This document shows positions 53,401 to 64,000 of a stretch of DNA of 64,000 nucleotides, piece after piece (positions within the stretch are counted from its first letter, which is position 1; each line of letters begins with the position of its first letter). The position numbers and the translations under genes were made by a program. The notes beneath the pieces were generated by a model. It was given only the letters and a program-made list of their open reading frames with translations. It had not been told where the DNA came from and searched no databases. This DNA is from Glutinoglossum americanum (lineage: Eukaryota; Ascomycota; Geoglossomycetes; Geoglossales; Geoglossaceae), in the NCBI GenBank assembly GCA_020080175.1, contig JAGHQL010000028.1, forward strand, positions 62,001-126,000, read 5' to 3'.

Positions 53401-56400
53401 GCTGAAATGACACAGGTGTCACGGTTTCAGCTCCCAGCCACCTGTCAGAGACAGCCCTCACATAAATCTGTGACGGCAGTGGGTCAGATAACGGGATAGT
53501 GAAATTGAGCTCATGATCATCATGAAGCTTCTTTCGACTAAGAATAAAAAACTCGTGATGGTAGATCTCTGAGGTCTCCGAGTTCTCAACCCAAACCCAA
53601 TAGGACTCCGACGCGCCGTGATGGCGATCGTTCCACCGAAACTCAGGGATTAGGAAAAGTCGTATACGGAGCACATCACGATTTAGTGGAGCTATTTCGG
53701 CTTCAACGCCTAATGTAGGGAAATTGTCGAGAAGCTTGGAGATGGTAGTTCCCATCCCATTATTGTGCACTAATTGGCCAATCTCAGCTGCCCCCATATC
53801 CCTGAGAGACTGTACGGAGGAGGAAGACTCCTTTGCGTCCAGATTGCGGAGGATCGGCTGAGGTAAGTCGAACTGGTGGAATGGGTGCTGATAAGGCCAG
53901 ATCCTTTACTTCCTGTCAGTATACTAGCTACACTGGTCTTAGGAGCTAGGGAGGAGGCACTTACTGCTTCTCAATTGACTTGCACAAGGTTAGCAGGACC
54001 AGGCATTGGTGGCCCCATCTCCTATTCAAAGCGATCATGAACAGTGCTCGGCATATTCTTGCTGCATTTTGTGCCACATATACCATATCCAATGCGAGGG
54101 CAAAGTCTTCAAGTCGCACACGAGAGATATATGACTGGAGGAGAATGTTAGTTTTGACATGGGGCCGGTCAATTCCTTCTCCAACATCACAGGGTACTAA
54201 TGACTCCTCCGATTTAAGTCGCGACAGCTCAGTCGACTCGCTGTCCCTGGACTGGATGTTGTCAAACTCCCCACTCATAGAAATCATCCTCAACATATCA
54301 GCTTCCGTCGCATGCGGACGCATCATAGTATTGAATATCTCAATACTTTGGTGTAGCACGTAAAATTGACTAGCGATACGTCCGACATCCTTGACCCGTA
54401 ATTCCTCAGTATTTTCGTTGAATATGATCATCTGATTTTTCTGGAGTATTCTTGCGGCATTAACAACCAAATTCCGTCGTCTTTGGACCAGTTGGGGGTC
54501 GTCCCGAATCTCTGCCCAGTCGATGCCGTAGGTGAGTGGGCTTCGCTGCATGCGTACGAACAGATATGAGTATCCTACCCACTGCACTGCTTCCTGGATA
54601 GATGTGACTGTCCCCAGTGAGATCTCTGCATTAAGATTGTCGACTATTTTGGAGGAGAACTTGGACTCAATCGGTTGTTGCTGGGTTACCGCCGTCAGGT
54701 AGTGGGGGAGCTTCTCGTGTGTGGTGCAAATAAACCCTATGCCAACCTCTTGGAACTGAGGTCGGCCTGCCCGGCCAAATATCTGCAGAACATCCAGAAT
54801 ACCGAGGTCAATAAATTTCCCTTCCTGTGAGCTATACAACTGAGTCCCTTTTATCACAACAGCTGCAGCAGGTAAGTTAACACCCCATGCAAGTGTAGCC
54901 GTACAGCAGAGTACTTTGAGCACTCCATCCGCAAACAACCGCTCCACGAGGTTGCGGTCAGATCTTGGCATTCCCGCGTGGTGTGTTCCAAACCCCTTAT
55001 TGAACATCTCCCGCAATTCTCGTCCCTTAGATGTCTTCATATTTTTTACCGCAAGCTCGTATCTCGGATGGTCAGATGCGTCCAGTAAACTATCACACCC
55101 CTGATCAACAGCCATTTGATAAAATGTCCGAGCTGTCGTCACCGTATCCTTTCGCGAGTGGACAAACACCATTACTTGATGCCCTCGTTCTAGCATTTCC
55201 CTTACTTTCTCAAAGCTTGTAGTATCCAAATTGTCTCTAGAAGTCTTCGTGCCAGCTTTTCCTTTGACACCTATAAAGTGCTGTTCCAGTGGAACAGGCC
55301 TAAAGGAGGCATCGAAATAAAACAAGCCCGCAAATCGATTGACCTTGAGGAAGTCCGCGACATCAACATAATTTGGAAGGGTAGCAGAGAGCCCAACGAT
55401 CCTAATGAGAGACTGTGTGCTCTCAACCTGTCGTTCCGTCCGAGCAACAAGAGATTCAATCACCGCCCCACGCTCATCGTGCAGCATGTGCACTTCATCA
55501 ATGATGAGAAGGCGGACTTTCTGAACTAGCTCAGTATCTCCGGTACTCTTTCGAGTGACAACATCCCATTTTTCCGGAGTAGTCACAATGATCTGGGTAC
55601 GAATGATCTCGGATTTGGTCAGCTGCATGTCTCCAGTGAGCTCGCGGACCTGAATTCCCAACCACGCCAGGCGTCTACCGAGTTTCTCAGTGATCTCCGC
55701 AGCAAGTGCCTTCATTGGAGCAACGTAAACAATTTTGAAATCGTCAGTGTGGACGACCAGGTCTTCAGCGTTCGGCTTGTCTGCAGGGTTTGGACTCGTA
55801 TTTTTGCCGATGGTGTTCAATATGGTCAGCATTGCGGCGTCAGTTTTACCCTGGTGACCCATTGTCAGAATATGTCCCAGCAAACTGGGCAGCGGGTCAG
55901 GGGTAAGGCTTACAGCACCAGTTGGAGCACAAATCAACATGTTTTCATTTGTTCTGTAGGCAACCGGGTATACAAGGCTTTGCATGCGGTTTAGGGTCTT
56001 GTAGCCTACGAAGGTTTTCCGACACAGCACGTCCATTTCTGCTACACCGACTAACTTCTGACCGGTAGCCAATGTGCCAACTTTCGTTGCTGGAATCGAA
56101 CATTCTTCGTATTTCTAACGCACTAGTTAATCTAAATCCAACCTAATTCTATATGACGAGGATTTAGGCACCTCGTGTTCCTTTCTTTCGTGCCCCGCAG
56201 GAAGCACATACTTCCTGCCGCCAAAGCTAAGCGTGTTACCCGCATTATGGGCTTTGTACACATGGGGATACTGAGGCCCTTCCCGATCTGTGCTTGGCGC
56301 AAGCTTTGCAGTTTTATGCTCATAGTTTTGTCGTCGAAGGGCTGCTTCCCGCTCCGTTCTAGTTAGCAGCTGGCCTAAGACATCTGTTGATCCATTTTTT

Positions 56401-57202
56401 GCGGAAGTTATCTCGTTGCGGTGAGTGATAAGCTCAATAACCAGGTCAAGGTCGTCGAATCCGAGGATATCTGTGAGGGTGGACTGGAGATCGTTATCTG
56501 TAGGTTATCAGTTAGCGTTCAGGCGAGAAGCATTTTAAAACTGGAAAGGAGACTCAGTGGTAGTCAATCCTAGGCGCCACTCCTCAGTAACCATGGCCAA
56601 TTCCCAAAGAAACTGAGCTAGGTGATGTCGATATAACATTTAATGACAATGGTGAGCTCTTGAGAAAGGAGAAAAATACATGGAGGGGGAACCAAGCGTT
56701 CCAGTTTCAAGTAAAAAAAAAGCTCTACAAATATGACTGTAAACCTCCAGGAGTCTTATAAAATCGAGAGCAAACGTGGAATTCCAGAAGGCTACAAACC
56801 CAACACAAGAGCAGAATATAACATACCGTCCCCATCAGAACTCAACAACACCAAAATCTGCTCCCCCAATTCCCTCGCATCTAACCCTGCCCTTCTTCCC
56901 GCAAAATCCTCACACCTCTCCCTTAGCCACTCCCTCCCATACTCAACCCCGCCAACCCCACCATTATCTTCCCCGCCACCAACATAGTCGCTGCTATAGT
57001 CCTCATCGTCTTGCTCATCACTGATGTAGTCCCACAGGTCGTCATTTCCACTGGCACTAGAAAGGTCCTCGTCATCTAACAGGATATCTTGACCGTATAA
57101 TCTGGCTTGGTCATATTGCTGTGGGAGGTTCAACTCGGACAGAGCAGCACGCATGCTGGCGAGTTGGGCGAGCCATTGGGATTCTAGCGATGAGGATGCC
57201 AT
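50497..57202 (-). CDS. SLH1: Slh1/ASCC3-type RNA helicase, ribosome quality-control trigger complex
   Basis: Slh1 splits collided ribosomes as the motor of the RQT complex. Nine exons, 5' to 3': 56827-57202, 56172-56497, 55914-56114, 53965-55850, 51767-53903, 51619-51715, 51380-51561, 51292-51321 and 50497-51231, giving 1989 aa (yeast 1967). An acidic N-terminus leads into two Ski2-like cassettes. Cassette 1 has APTGAGKT split by an intron, DEVHMLHDERG and QIFGRAGRPQF. Cassette 2 has GSPTGSGKT, DEIHLLGGDRG and LQMLGRAGRPQFD. Each is followed by winged-helix and Sec63 parts. N-terminal exons match Slh1 rather than Brr2 (NDLQSTLTDILGFDDLDLVIELI), and length and layout fit. Exon 8 is 30 nt. Ignoring the intron at 55851-55913 would break the first Walker A motif. 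The first intron (56498-56826) is long and could hide another exon, but phases close without it. Confidence 0.95.
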
Positions 57203-57480
57203 GTCCGAGTTTGCGTTCCGGCACTGAGGACTCCTCGAGCTCAATTTCAGTCTGCGGGTGAATTTGGTGGTGGTGTATTTTTGATCCAAGAAATATTATT
57301 TGTGCATGAGCTTAAGCTCCACTCAGATATACACGGCAAACTCCGTGCGTTGAGCCATGACAGCCATTAGCGTGAATTGCACTGCCATTCCAGGCACCTG
57401 CAGTAGTTACATAAAATCACACCTCAACGTCTCACAACAAAACCGGTACATACAAACCCTATATAGAACATAACGACAAG
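57203..57480. promoter_or_regulatory. Shared divergent promoter (SLH1 / YKT6)
   Basis: 278 bp between the two start codons. No gene, RNA or TATA box stands out. Confidence 0.45.
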
Positions 57481-58303
57481 ATGAAAATCTACTACATCGG
57501 TGTATGTTCTTCCCATGCACGCCATAGGATCTTCTCTTGTGTGTACTGAGATGGACTGGACATCTTTACTCACGAGACACAAACACAGGTGCTCAAGAAC
57601 GAGTCGAAGCCGGCCCATGAGCTATGCGCTGAGAAGGACCTGAGCAGCTACTCACGATTCACGAGAGATAGGTACAGTAAACTGGCTCCTCGTCCAAACC
57701 CTCCATTGCAAACGCCCATCTAACCCCCCCGCCCCCAATAAAACAGCTATGGCGAATTCATGACCCTCTTCTCCAAAACCGTCGCCGAGCGCACCAAACC
57801 CGGCCAACGCCAAGACATCCAGGAGCAATCCTACACCTTCCATGCCTACGGACGCTCCGAAGGCGTCGCCGGCATCATAATCAGCGACCAAGCTTACCCC
57901 GCCCTCGTCGCTCACCAGCTCCTCTCCAAGGTAGTCGATGAGTTCCTCTCCCTGCACCCGCGCAGCGAATGGGCAACCTCAAACCCTTCAATTCCGCTAC
58001 CGCAACTGAAGGAGTATCTGGTGAAGTATCAGGATCCATCTCAGGCGGATTCGATCATGAAGATTCAGAAGGAGTTGGATGAGACGAAGATTGTGTTGCA
58101 TAAGACTATCGAGAGTGTGTTGGAGAGGGGGGAGAAGATTGATAGTCTGGTGGCGAAGAGCGACGGGTTGAGTGCCCAGAGCAAGATGTTTTATACGCAG
58201 GTTAGTGGCCCGTCTCTTTCCCCTCTGCTGGTGATTGATGCTGATATCAACTTTCCCGGGGCTTTAGGCAAAGAAGCAGAACTCTTGCTGTGTAGTTATG
58301 TGA
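57481..58303 (+). CDS. YKT6: R-SNARE Ykt6
   Basis: Ykt6 is a lipid-anchored SNARE used in ER-Golgi, vacuolar and autophagosome fusion. Four exons, 57481-57501, 57589-57671, 57747-58200 and 58268-58303, give 197 aa. The longin domain starts MKIYYIGVLKNESKPAHELC and includes SYGEFMTLFSKTVAERT. The SNARE motif YQDPSQADSIMKIQKELDET is followed by the central Arg in VLERGEKIDSLV. The last exon reads AKKQNSCCVVM: Cys-Cys-Val-Val-Met, the palmitoylated and farnesylated CAAX end. The last exon is only 36 nt and decides the membrane anchor. The first exon encodes just seven residues. Confidence 0.96.
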
Positions 58304-59055
58304 ATCAGTACTTTTGGACTTGAACTTAATCACCATTTAGGCGTCTGTCGTTACAGCGTGGGAGTGGACACTCTTTTTCGCTCGCATTCGGTAGAGTAAA
58401 CATTGATTGGGATCCCGTGGGAAAGTATATCTGACCTAGACGGTCAATAGTAATAGCGGCGTGGTGTCTAGTTTTCACCAATACATCCTAGAATTTGGCT
58501 ACAGCTTCAAAGACTATCTTGCCCAACGCAATATGATGTATTTATGCAATAGTGAAACAAAAGTCTATGTGCCTAAGGATCGAGTCCTTGAGGGGCGTCA
58601 TCGCCACCCGCGCCCCTCTTTCGATCCGGCGCCCAGAACCAATCTCCCGAAAATGAGCAACAATGGACGCCATAGCTGAAAGAGTAAAATAATATCGACT
58701 CAAGAGACGAGTCACCAAGGATCGCTCCTCTTATGAAACGTCTGGAGCCGTGCTGAAGCAAAAGAAAACGATTCTTCTAGTTGGTAAAGAGCTCTCCTGA
58801 AATATGCCTGGCTTCCTCCCGGTATGAAACCTCCAAGTACGCCAACCCAAAGAAAATTTCAGTGTAAGAAATGAGTATGTGAATGCAAAATGCGGCAGGT
58901 TAGATTAAGGAAGGGTATGAAGCTGGCAGGAACCTGTAGTTGTGCTTTGTGGGAAAGAGCTGCGTGCTGTTCGTCCGCAGGGTGCTATGGGAAGCCTAGG
59001 GGGTGAAGGAAGGCAACTGCGCGCTGAAGTATCGGAGGACATCACGATGCCTTGG
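58304..59055. other. Intergenic between convergent genes
   Basis: 752 bp with the YKT6 3' region and the 3' region of the next gene. No gene or RNA was recognised. Confidence 0.55.
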
Positions 59056-59638
59056 CTAAACCAGCTCGAAGTCTTCTTCCACCACCTTCCCTGTCTCGCT
59101 ACCGGAACCATCCTCACTAACAACTTCATACTCCTCCCTAACCAAACGCTCAAACTCCCGCCCTTCATACCTCTCTACCGCCTTCGCAAGAGCCATCTCA
59201 AGAATATGGCTGTCTCGTCTCGGTCCACGAGGGGCATCGTAGGAGTACGTAACACCGATATCGTGGGCAGGAGGCGCCGTCTCCTCGTCGTCGGAGGTAT
59301 TGGTAGAAGAATCACTGGGTAGTTCAGAGAGGATGTCGTGTTTGAGAGCCTTGTGAGCGCGGTGGGAGGCTCGTGCGAGTTCTTTGCCGTTTTGGCGACG
59401 GATCGCTGCGTTGGCACTGAATTGAGAGAGGTTAGAGCGGAAAAAAACGAAACGACTTTCAGCAGCAGGGAACGACAAAGGCTTACTTTTGCCGGGTGCT
59501 CAAAGGCCGGCCGAGTTCCAACTGTCCTGCGGCTACTTTGGCATGGTGCGTCTTCTCGCGCTGGTGATCCACCGCATCACTACGAAGATCACCGATTTCG
59601 AACACTTGCTCTTCAGGAGACATAGTAGCTCGGGGCAT
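59056..59638 (-). CDS. Small acidic fungal protein, function unknown
   Basis: Two exons, 59487-59638 and 59056-59416, give 170 aa. An ATG five codons later (59623, MSPEEQVFEIGD) is equally plausible. The N-terminal half is charged and helical (ELGRPLSTRQNANAAIRRQN, then GKELARASHRAHKALKHDIL). The middle is Ser/Asp-rich, and the C-terminal third has LEMALAKAVERYEGREFERL and an acidic end. The intron (59417-59486) has a CTAAC branch site and joins the halves smoothly. I recognise no family. Even composition and a good intron make it likely real. Confidence 0.65.
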
Positions 59639-60509
59639 AATAGCCGGTTATAGAATTAGCTATAGATACGAGGTATGTGGTTGAGCAGTTGAGGCTGCAA
59701 GTGAGTAGTTGCAATGGAAGCTGTTGGTAGGAAAGATATCTTATCAGAGGTGGAGAGCCTGAACGGCCGGTGGTGAGTAGGAAAAGAAAGTTGGAGAAGG
59801 TACTGGAAAACAGAAAAGGGAAGTGAAAAATCAAGCTTCGTGGTCAGGCGGTTGAATAGGATGATGAGATGGGATGACGCAGGTCTTGTATGTTTATGTA
59901 TTGGGAACGGAGTGGCTTATTGAGTCACCCCGAGGCGAAGCAGAGTAAGACAAACGATTCTGATTGAGACGGTTGAACAGGGTCACGACTGCTTGGAACG
60001 GCTAAGACAAAACAGCCGGATTGTCAGCGGCAAGGCCGACTACGCCGTACGTTAGCTACTACGATCTGTTGGGATGGGCCTTTATGGCTCAGAGGCGAAA
60101 CAGAGTTCGTGAACCCGAGATGAAGAATTGTGGCGGAAGCAACTATCGGAAGGCGATAAGGAAAAAAGGAATTGCTGGGTGATAGCGCAGCCAATATAAC
60201 GCGCGCGTTTCCCCAGCATCTGGATCTCCGAACCCGATATGCGCAGCTCCGGACCTTCCATCGGGGGCCATCGATAGCGAGGCGCCTGGATGTACCTTGG
60301 AAGTTGGAGTTTGCTTGCGGGTGTCAGGATGTGCTTCGCTTCCGTATCTAAATGACGAATGACGCACGTCGCGTTGCTGTGCCTGTCGCCATGGGCGAAT
60401 CGTTTTATTCCATTCACGCATGCTGCCCTTGACCCGACGGCATAGGTGAACACCAAAATTAGCTATCCTATGTATCTTACCATTCATGCGCTCATGGCTA
60501 CGGTAATTA
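59639..60509. other. Intergenic, no gene seen
   Basis: 871 bp between two minus-strand genes. Short overlapping frames have no domain. No tRNA was recognised. Confidence 0.55.
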
Positions 60510-61168
60510 TTACTCCTCATCTCCTTCAAGCTCGTCACTGTAGTCACCATCATCCTCTCTGGAGGGTAGCCTCCTCGGAAACCAGCCATATACTTCGAGA
60601 TCAACCTTTAGCTCTCCAAGGCTACCCCTCTCTACAGCCACACCCTCCTGTTCTAGTGCCGTCGCCTGACGTGACGCTCCAGATGAATGGCGCCTGTTTT
60701 TGCGATCAGAAGAGAAAGTATGAGGTACAAGGAGCATTAACTTGGCGTACCTCGGTGATATCACACCACGGGAATTTATGACGCGTTGCCATGGCACGGA
60801 ATCGGAATTGAATTCAGCATCTGGGTCTGTGGGCAGATGTCGAAGGCAAATCCCAACCTGCCTATGATTATGGACATTCAAATTTCCAGAATAAGCGCCG
60901 TAGTTGGTCGTAGGATAAGTTCTACCAACCTTGGACACTCAGCTGGACAGAGCAACTATCGTGTCAGCGGCAATTAAAGTGATGATCATCGTCGCCTGAC
61001 CGATTTCTTGTCTGTTCTGGTAAAAGAGGGTGTCAAGCAGGATTTGTGCTTACGCTTTCCGATAAGTCTCCCTATATGGCCATAACTTGTGACTCGGCCT
61101 CTTGGTATCTCCTGGCATGCTAGATACACTGCCGTAAAGAATGCTTCAGCCTCATCGGTGCGCGCCAT
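60510..61168 (-). CDS. ATL1: Alkyltransferase-like DNA-binding protein (Atl1)
   Basis: Atl proteins bind O6-alkylguanine, flip it out and hand the lesion to nucleotide excision repair; they have the MGMT fold but no methyl-acceptor Cys. Four exons, 5' to 3': 61054-61168, 60930-60942 (13 nt), 60751-60861 and 60510-60693, give 140 aa. The DNA-binding domain reads AFFTAVYLACQEIPRGRVTS, then YGHIGRLIGKPECPRQVG with the Arg finger region. The active-site position reads PWQRVI, with Trp where MGMT has PCHRV, exactly as in Atl1. VINSRGVISPR follows. The C-terminal tail is acidic (DDGDYSDELEGDEE). The 13-nt microexon encodes PECPR across its joins; without it the frame fails. Confidence 0.93.
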
Positions 61169-61328
61169 GGTCTGTAACAGGAGGGTGTGTGCCATCGCTC
61201 GCTGAAGCCTCATGGATCGCGTTCGCTAAGCGTAACCACGTGACCAGATCTTTATCAGATCTGGTCCCTTCTGCAATTGCAACCACCACCTTTGAATGTC
61301 AATCGGTGTTCAGGGACCATCGCTAGCC
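61169..61328. promoter_or_regulatory. Shared divergent promoter (ATL1 / CWC26)
   Basis: 160 bp between start codons of divergent genes, the shortest gap in the window. In-frame ATGs upstream of both chosen starts (61213 on the minus strand, 61296 on the plus) would shrink it further. No TATA box stands out. Confidence 0.5.
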
Positions 61329-62341
61329 ATGTCTCTTGCGGATTATCTAGCTAAAAACTACCTCACAGCTGACCCTCAGCCTACCAAAAAATCAAAGAAG
61401 CGCAAACGCAAAGCCGGGGAGGAATCTGGACTCGTCATCGCCAACGACGATGTGCTGGGCTGGGGGGATGAAGAATCAAAAAAAGTGGACGATGATGGTC
61501 CTCTTATAGGTGATTACCATACCCATATCAGATTTGTATCTGCTGGCTAATGCGGTACGTAAATTTAGTTTCTGGAAACAGCGCTGAATTCCGCAAATCC
61601 AAAAAATCAGCATGGCGGACCGTTGGTGCCCCAACAACACAAGACAGTGACCAGGCAGCAGCAGACGCAATCATAACCGCCACAGCTGCTGAAAATGCCC
61701 TCCACACTAGGAACCCCGAAGATGCACCGGCAGTGGTTCCTCTAATGGAAAGCGGCGCACACGCTGGTCTACAGACAGCAGAAGAAGTCACAGCAGCCGT
61801 TAACAAAAAGCGCGCCGACGAGCTCCGCCGTTTCCGCGAGCAAGGAGACTCCGAGCTCGGTCGCGGAACAGAGACCATCTACCGCGATGCCTCCGGTCGA
61901 ATAATCAACATAGCCATGAAACGCGCTGAAGCCCGCCGCCAAGCCGAGCGCGAAGCCGCCGCCGAAGCAGCAGCCCTCGAAGCCCAAAAAGGCGCCGTCC
62001 AGCTCGCTGCCCGCGCTCAGCGCCGCCAAGATCTCGAGGAAGCAAAAGTCCTTCCGTTGGCACGCTACGCTGACGACGAGGCCCTTAATGAGGAGCTGAA
62101 GAGCCGTGGGCGGTGGAATGACCCTGCGGCAGCTTTCCTGAGCAGCAAGAAGGAGGGGGTAAGCGTCACGGGGAAACCGCTGTATAAGGGTCCTGCAGCG
62201 CCGAATCGGTATGGGATTCGTCCGGGACATCGGTGGGACGGGGTGGATAGGGGTAATGGGTTCGAGAAAGAGTATTTTGCGGCGCAGAACAAGAGGAAGA
62301 ATTATAGGCAGTTGGAGTACGCGTGGCAGATGGATGAGTAG
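61329..62341 (+). CDS. CWC26: Pre-mRNA splicing factor Cwc26/Bud13
   Basis: Bud13 belongs to the RES complex (with Pml1 and Snu17/Ist3), which supports splicing and nuclear retention of unspliced RNA. Two exons, 61329-61509 and 61569-62341, give 317 aa. The N-terminus [16 protein letters not shown] is followed by a basic patch ([11 protein letters not shown]). The centre is an Ala/Glu/Arg-rich helix ([20 protein letters not shown]). The conserved C-terminus reads [20 protein letters not shown], then [41 protein letters not shown]; such RPGYRWDGVDRSNGFE motifs are the family's signature. The ATG at 61329 is chosen because the conserved part starts there. Confidence 0.93.
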
Positions 62342-62774
62342 ATTGAGCGCATATACGTTGACGGGGCGTAACATGAGATGGCGGCGTTATTCGGTTTGGT
62401 CGATATGAGGATTCTGTTTGATTCGCATCTGGATGTATATCCTAGGGATGTATTATTACATGCTTCATTCACCCTCCATGCATGAGGTAGAGGGTCTCTC
62501 CCCCTTTCATTTCCTATAGATCATGAAAGAAAGGTTCCATGACAATAGGTACACAGCGCCCTCAACGTGGCATGCGGTAAAAGCAAATTAACAGATCCAT
62601 GCACTATTTCAGATATGTGCTGCAGCTCTTTGCTTCTGCTTCCGGCAAAGCAGCCCATTCATATCTCGTATGACCTGAGAGGTTCCTCTCAGGTTCTACA
62701 TGTCCCATCCTGCACGCAAGATCATTTCAAACAAAATGTCTATGCCAGGCGGCTCCTATCCGTCCGGGTATAAC
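62342..62774. other. Intergenic between convergent CWC26 and TFG1
   Basis: 433 bp with both 3' regions. No gene or RNA was recognised. Confidence 0.6.
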
Positions 62775-64000
62775 TTAAGTTGAAGGCGTCTGCATTCTCG
62801 GAACGAGCAGTTTATCCGGGCCCATGACCGCTACCTTCTTGACCATCGCGATGAAGGTCGCCTTATTTGTGATTCGGTTTTTGAATGTGGCTGATAAATA
62901 TGCAACCGTGGTTCCTCCGGGAGGGATCGCCGCTCTAACTTCCGCTTCGGTGATTGGGGGCACTAATTCAAGTAAGTGCCAAAAGCCCGAAAATTCTACC
63001 ATTGGCAATTAGGTGGAACATACGACTTGCAGCAGGCGTAGAGACCCCAGGACTACCTTGCCTGCTTCCACTTCCAGGTTGCCTAGCTATCGAGCCCTTC
63101 TTGGATGCACCATCAGACGGGTTGGGGCTACCGGCTCTAGAGCCGGTCGGACTGGGACTTGTAGCAGAACCGAGACGAAATTTAATCTTCCTGCTAACAC
63201 CCCCATCAGTCGTTTCACCATCACTATTTGAACCAGCGTTAGCCCTGCTGGGCCGTGGTGGCGCGGAGGTCACCTCCTGTAGTTTGGCGGGATCGATAGC
63301 GAGAGAAACGACTGAAGACTTGCGCGGCTGACCTAGTTGAGTAGGCGCCGATGGCATAGGAACCGGTGATGGCGGGGAAGTCCCGGTATCTTGGGAGGAC
63401 GAGCCGTGTTTCTTGTGCTTCTTCTTCTTCTTGGAAGATTCGGTGCCACTCGCTTCAGAAAGATTAGGAGATCCGGGCCGTTTGAGGGTCGACGACGATT
63501 TCAGTTTAAGGAGGTCAGAAGTCTTATTACGACCCGATGGTGTGTTTGTTCCCTTTGAAGAGGCACCTGATGGGAGCTTCTCGCCGTCTTTGGCTTTGGA
63601 CTTCTCTTTCTCAAGGGTGGCCTTCTTTTCCTCTTCCTTCTTGGCTTCTTCTTCTTTGCGCCTCTCTTCTTCAGAAGAGTCAGAGTCGCTCTTGGATTGT
63701 TGTCAGTAAACGACCGAAGAGATAAGAAATGGTTAGGAAGCTTGAGGCGCTGCAACTTACTGATGACGAATAAGGATTATTATCACTGTCAGTATCGTAG
63801 ACGTAGTTCTTCTCCTGCTTAACCAATGTCTTCCTTATTTTCTTCCCTAGTTTCTTGGATAGCTCGCTCTCTTTCTTCTCCAGTTCGTCTTCCTTATCAT
63901 ATTCTTTCTCATCCTTTAAATCAAAGATATTAGCCTGGAGTTGATCCCGCTTTATTCTCTCCTCTGCCTCCTTAGTCTCGTCTGCATCCCCTTCAAATAG
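62775..64000 (-). CDS. TFG1: TFIIF alpha subunit (RAP74/Tfg1), partial, 5' part outside the window
   Basis: TFIIF alpha works with RNA polymerase II in initiation and elongation. The three visible exons, 5' to 3', are 63761-64000 (open at the window edge), 63024-63690 and 62775-62962. The first carries KDEKEYDKEDELEKKESELS and KKLGKKIRKTLVKQEKNYVY. The second is a Ser/Lys/Pro-rich linker. The third is the C-terminal winged helix (ITEAEVRAAIPPGGTTVAYL, FKNRITNKATFIAMVKKVA, DKLLVPR), which binds the FCP1 phosphatase in the family. The intron at 62963-63023 is needed; an open frame that ignores it ends in an unrelated tail. The N-terminal dimerisation domain lies beyond the edge. Confidence 0.92.

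Noticed and set aside
50497-57202. Considered as Brr2 (U5 snRNP helicase) instead of Slh1
   Set aside because: The size (1989 aa rather than about 2200), N-terminal sequence and linker between cassettes fit Slh1/ASCC3 better.

Overview
The window is nuclear DNA of a filamentous ascomycete. The protein-level matches (ERG6, profilin, the nhTMEM16-type anoctamin, the alkyltransferase-like protein) look most like Eurotiomycetes, but I cannot fix the genus. Introns are short (about 50-110 nt) and GT-AG, with CTNAC/CTAAC-like branch points. One GC-AG intron was found. The tRNA-Asn carries a 15-nt intron, as expected for fungi. Gene models were built by reading exons and checking that the phases and total lengths close; nearly all close exactly.

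Region 1 to about 5.7 kb is a transposon graveyard. It holds a badly decayed Gypsy-type LTR element entering from the left edge, several 472-bp LTRs of one family (one nested inside the pol region, two with clear 5-bp target duplications), a shorter related LTR, and a scrap of a pogo/Fot1-type transposase. The LTR copies differ mostly by C/T and G/A transitions, which looks like repeat-induced point mutation. Region 5.7-10.3 kb has one predicted membrane protein and then 3.5 kb with no gene I can defend, but with a 17-bp minisatellite. From 10.3 kb to the right edge the DNA is an ordinary gene-dense euchromatic arm.

Most genes there are housekeeping: transcription and splicing (NC2 beta, Slt11, Cwc26/Bud13, TFIIF alpha), membrane traffic (Did2/CHMP1, Got1, Ykt6), mitochondria (Etr1, GatA/Her2, Mcp1, Mzm1, PDH E1 beta), sterol synthesis (Erg6), translation quality control and folding (Slh1, zuotin), genome maintenance (Nse1, Atl1), a lipid scramblase/anoctamin, profilin and two metallophosphoesterases. 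They do not form a pathway cluster. The layout is strongly alternating in strand, so at least eight pairs share divergent promoters of about 160-500 bp.

The things most worth a second look are a 10-bp tandem duplication that frameshifts an MPPED-type metallophosphoesterase just before its last metal-binding motif; a set of 13-16 nt internal microexons in four genes that automatic annotation would probably miss; the GC-AG intron in NSE1; the minisatellite; and a two-copy tRNA-headed, Pol III-like repeat. I found no convincing novel multi-gene system, CRISPR, or secondary-metabolite cluster.
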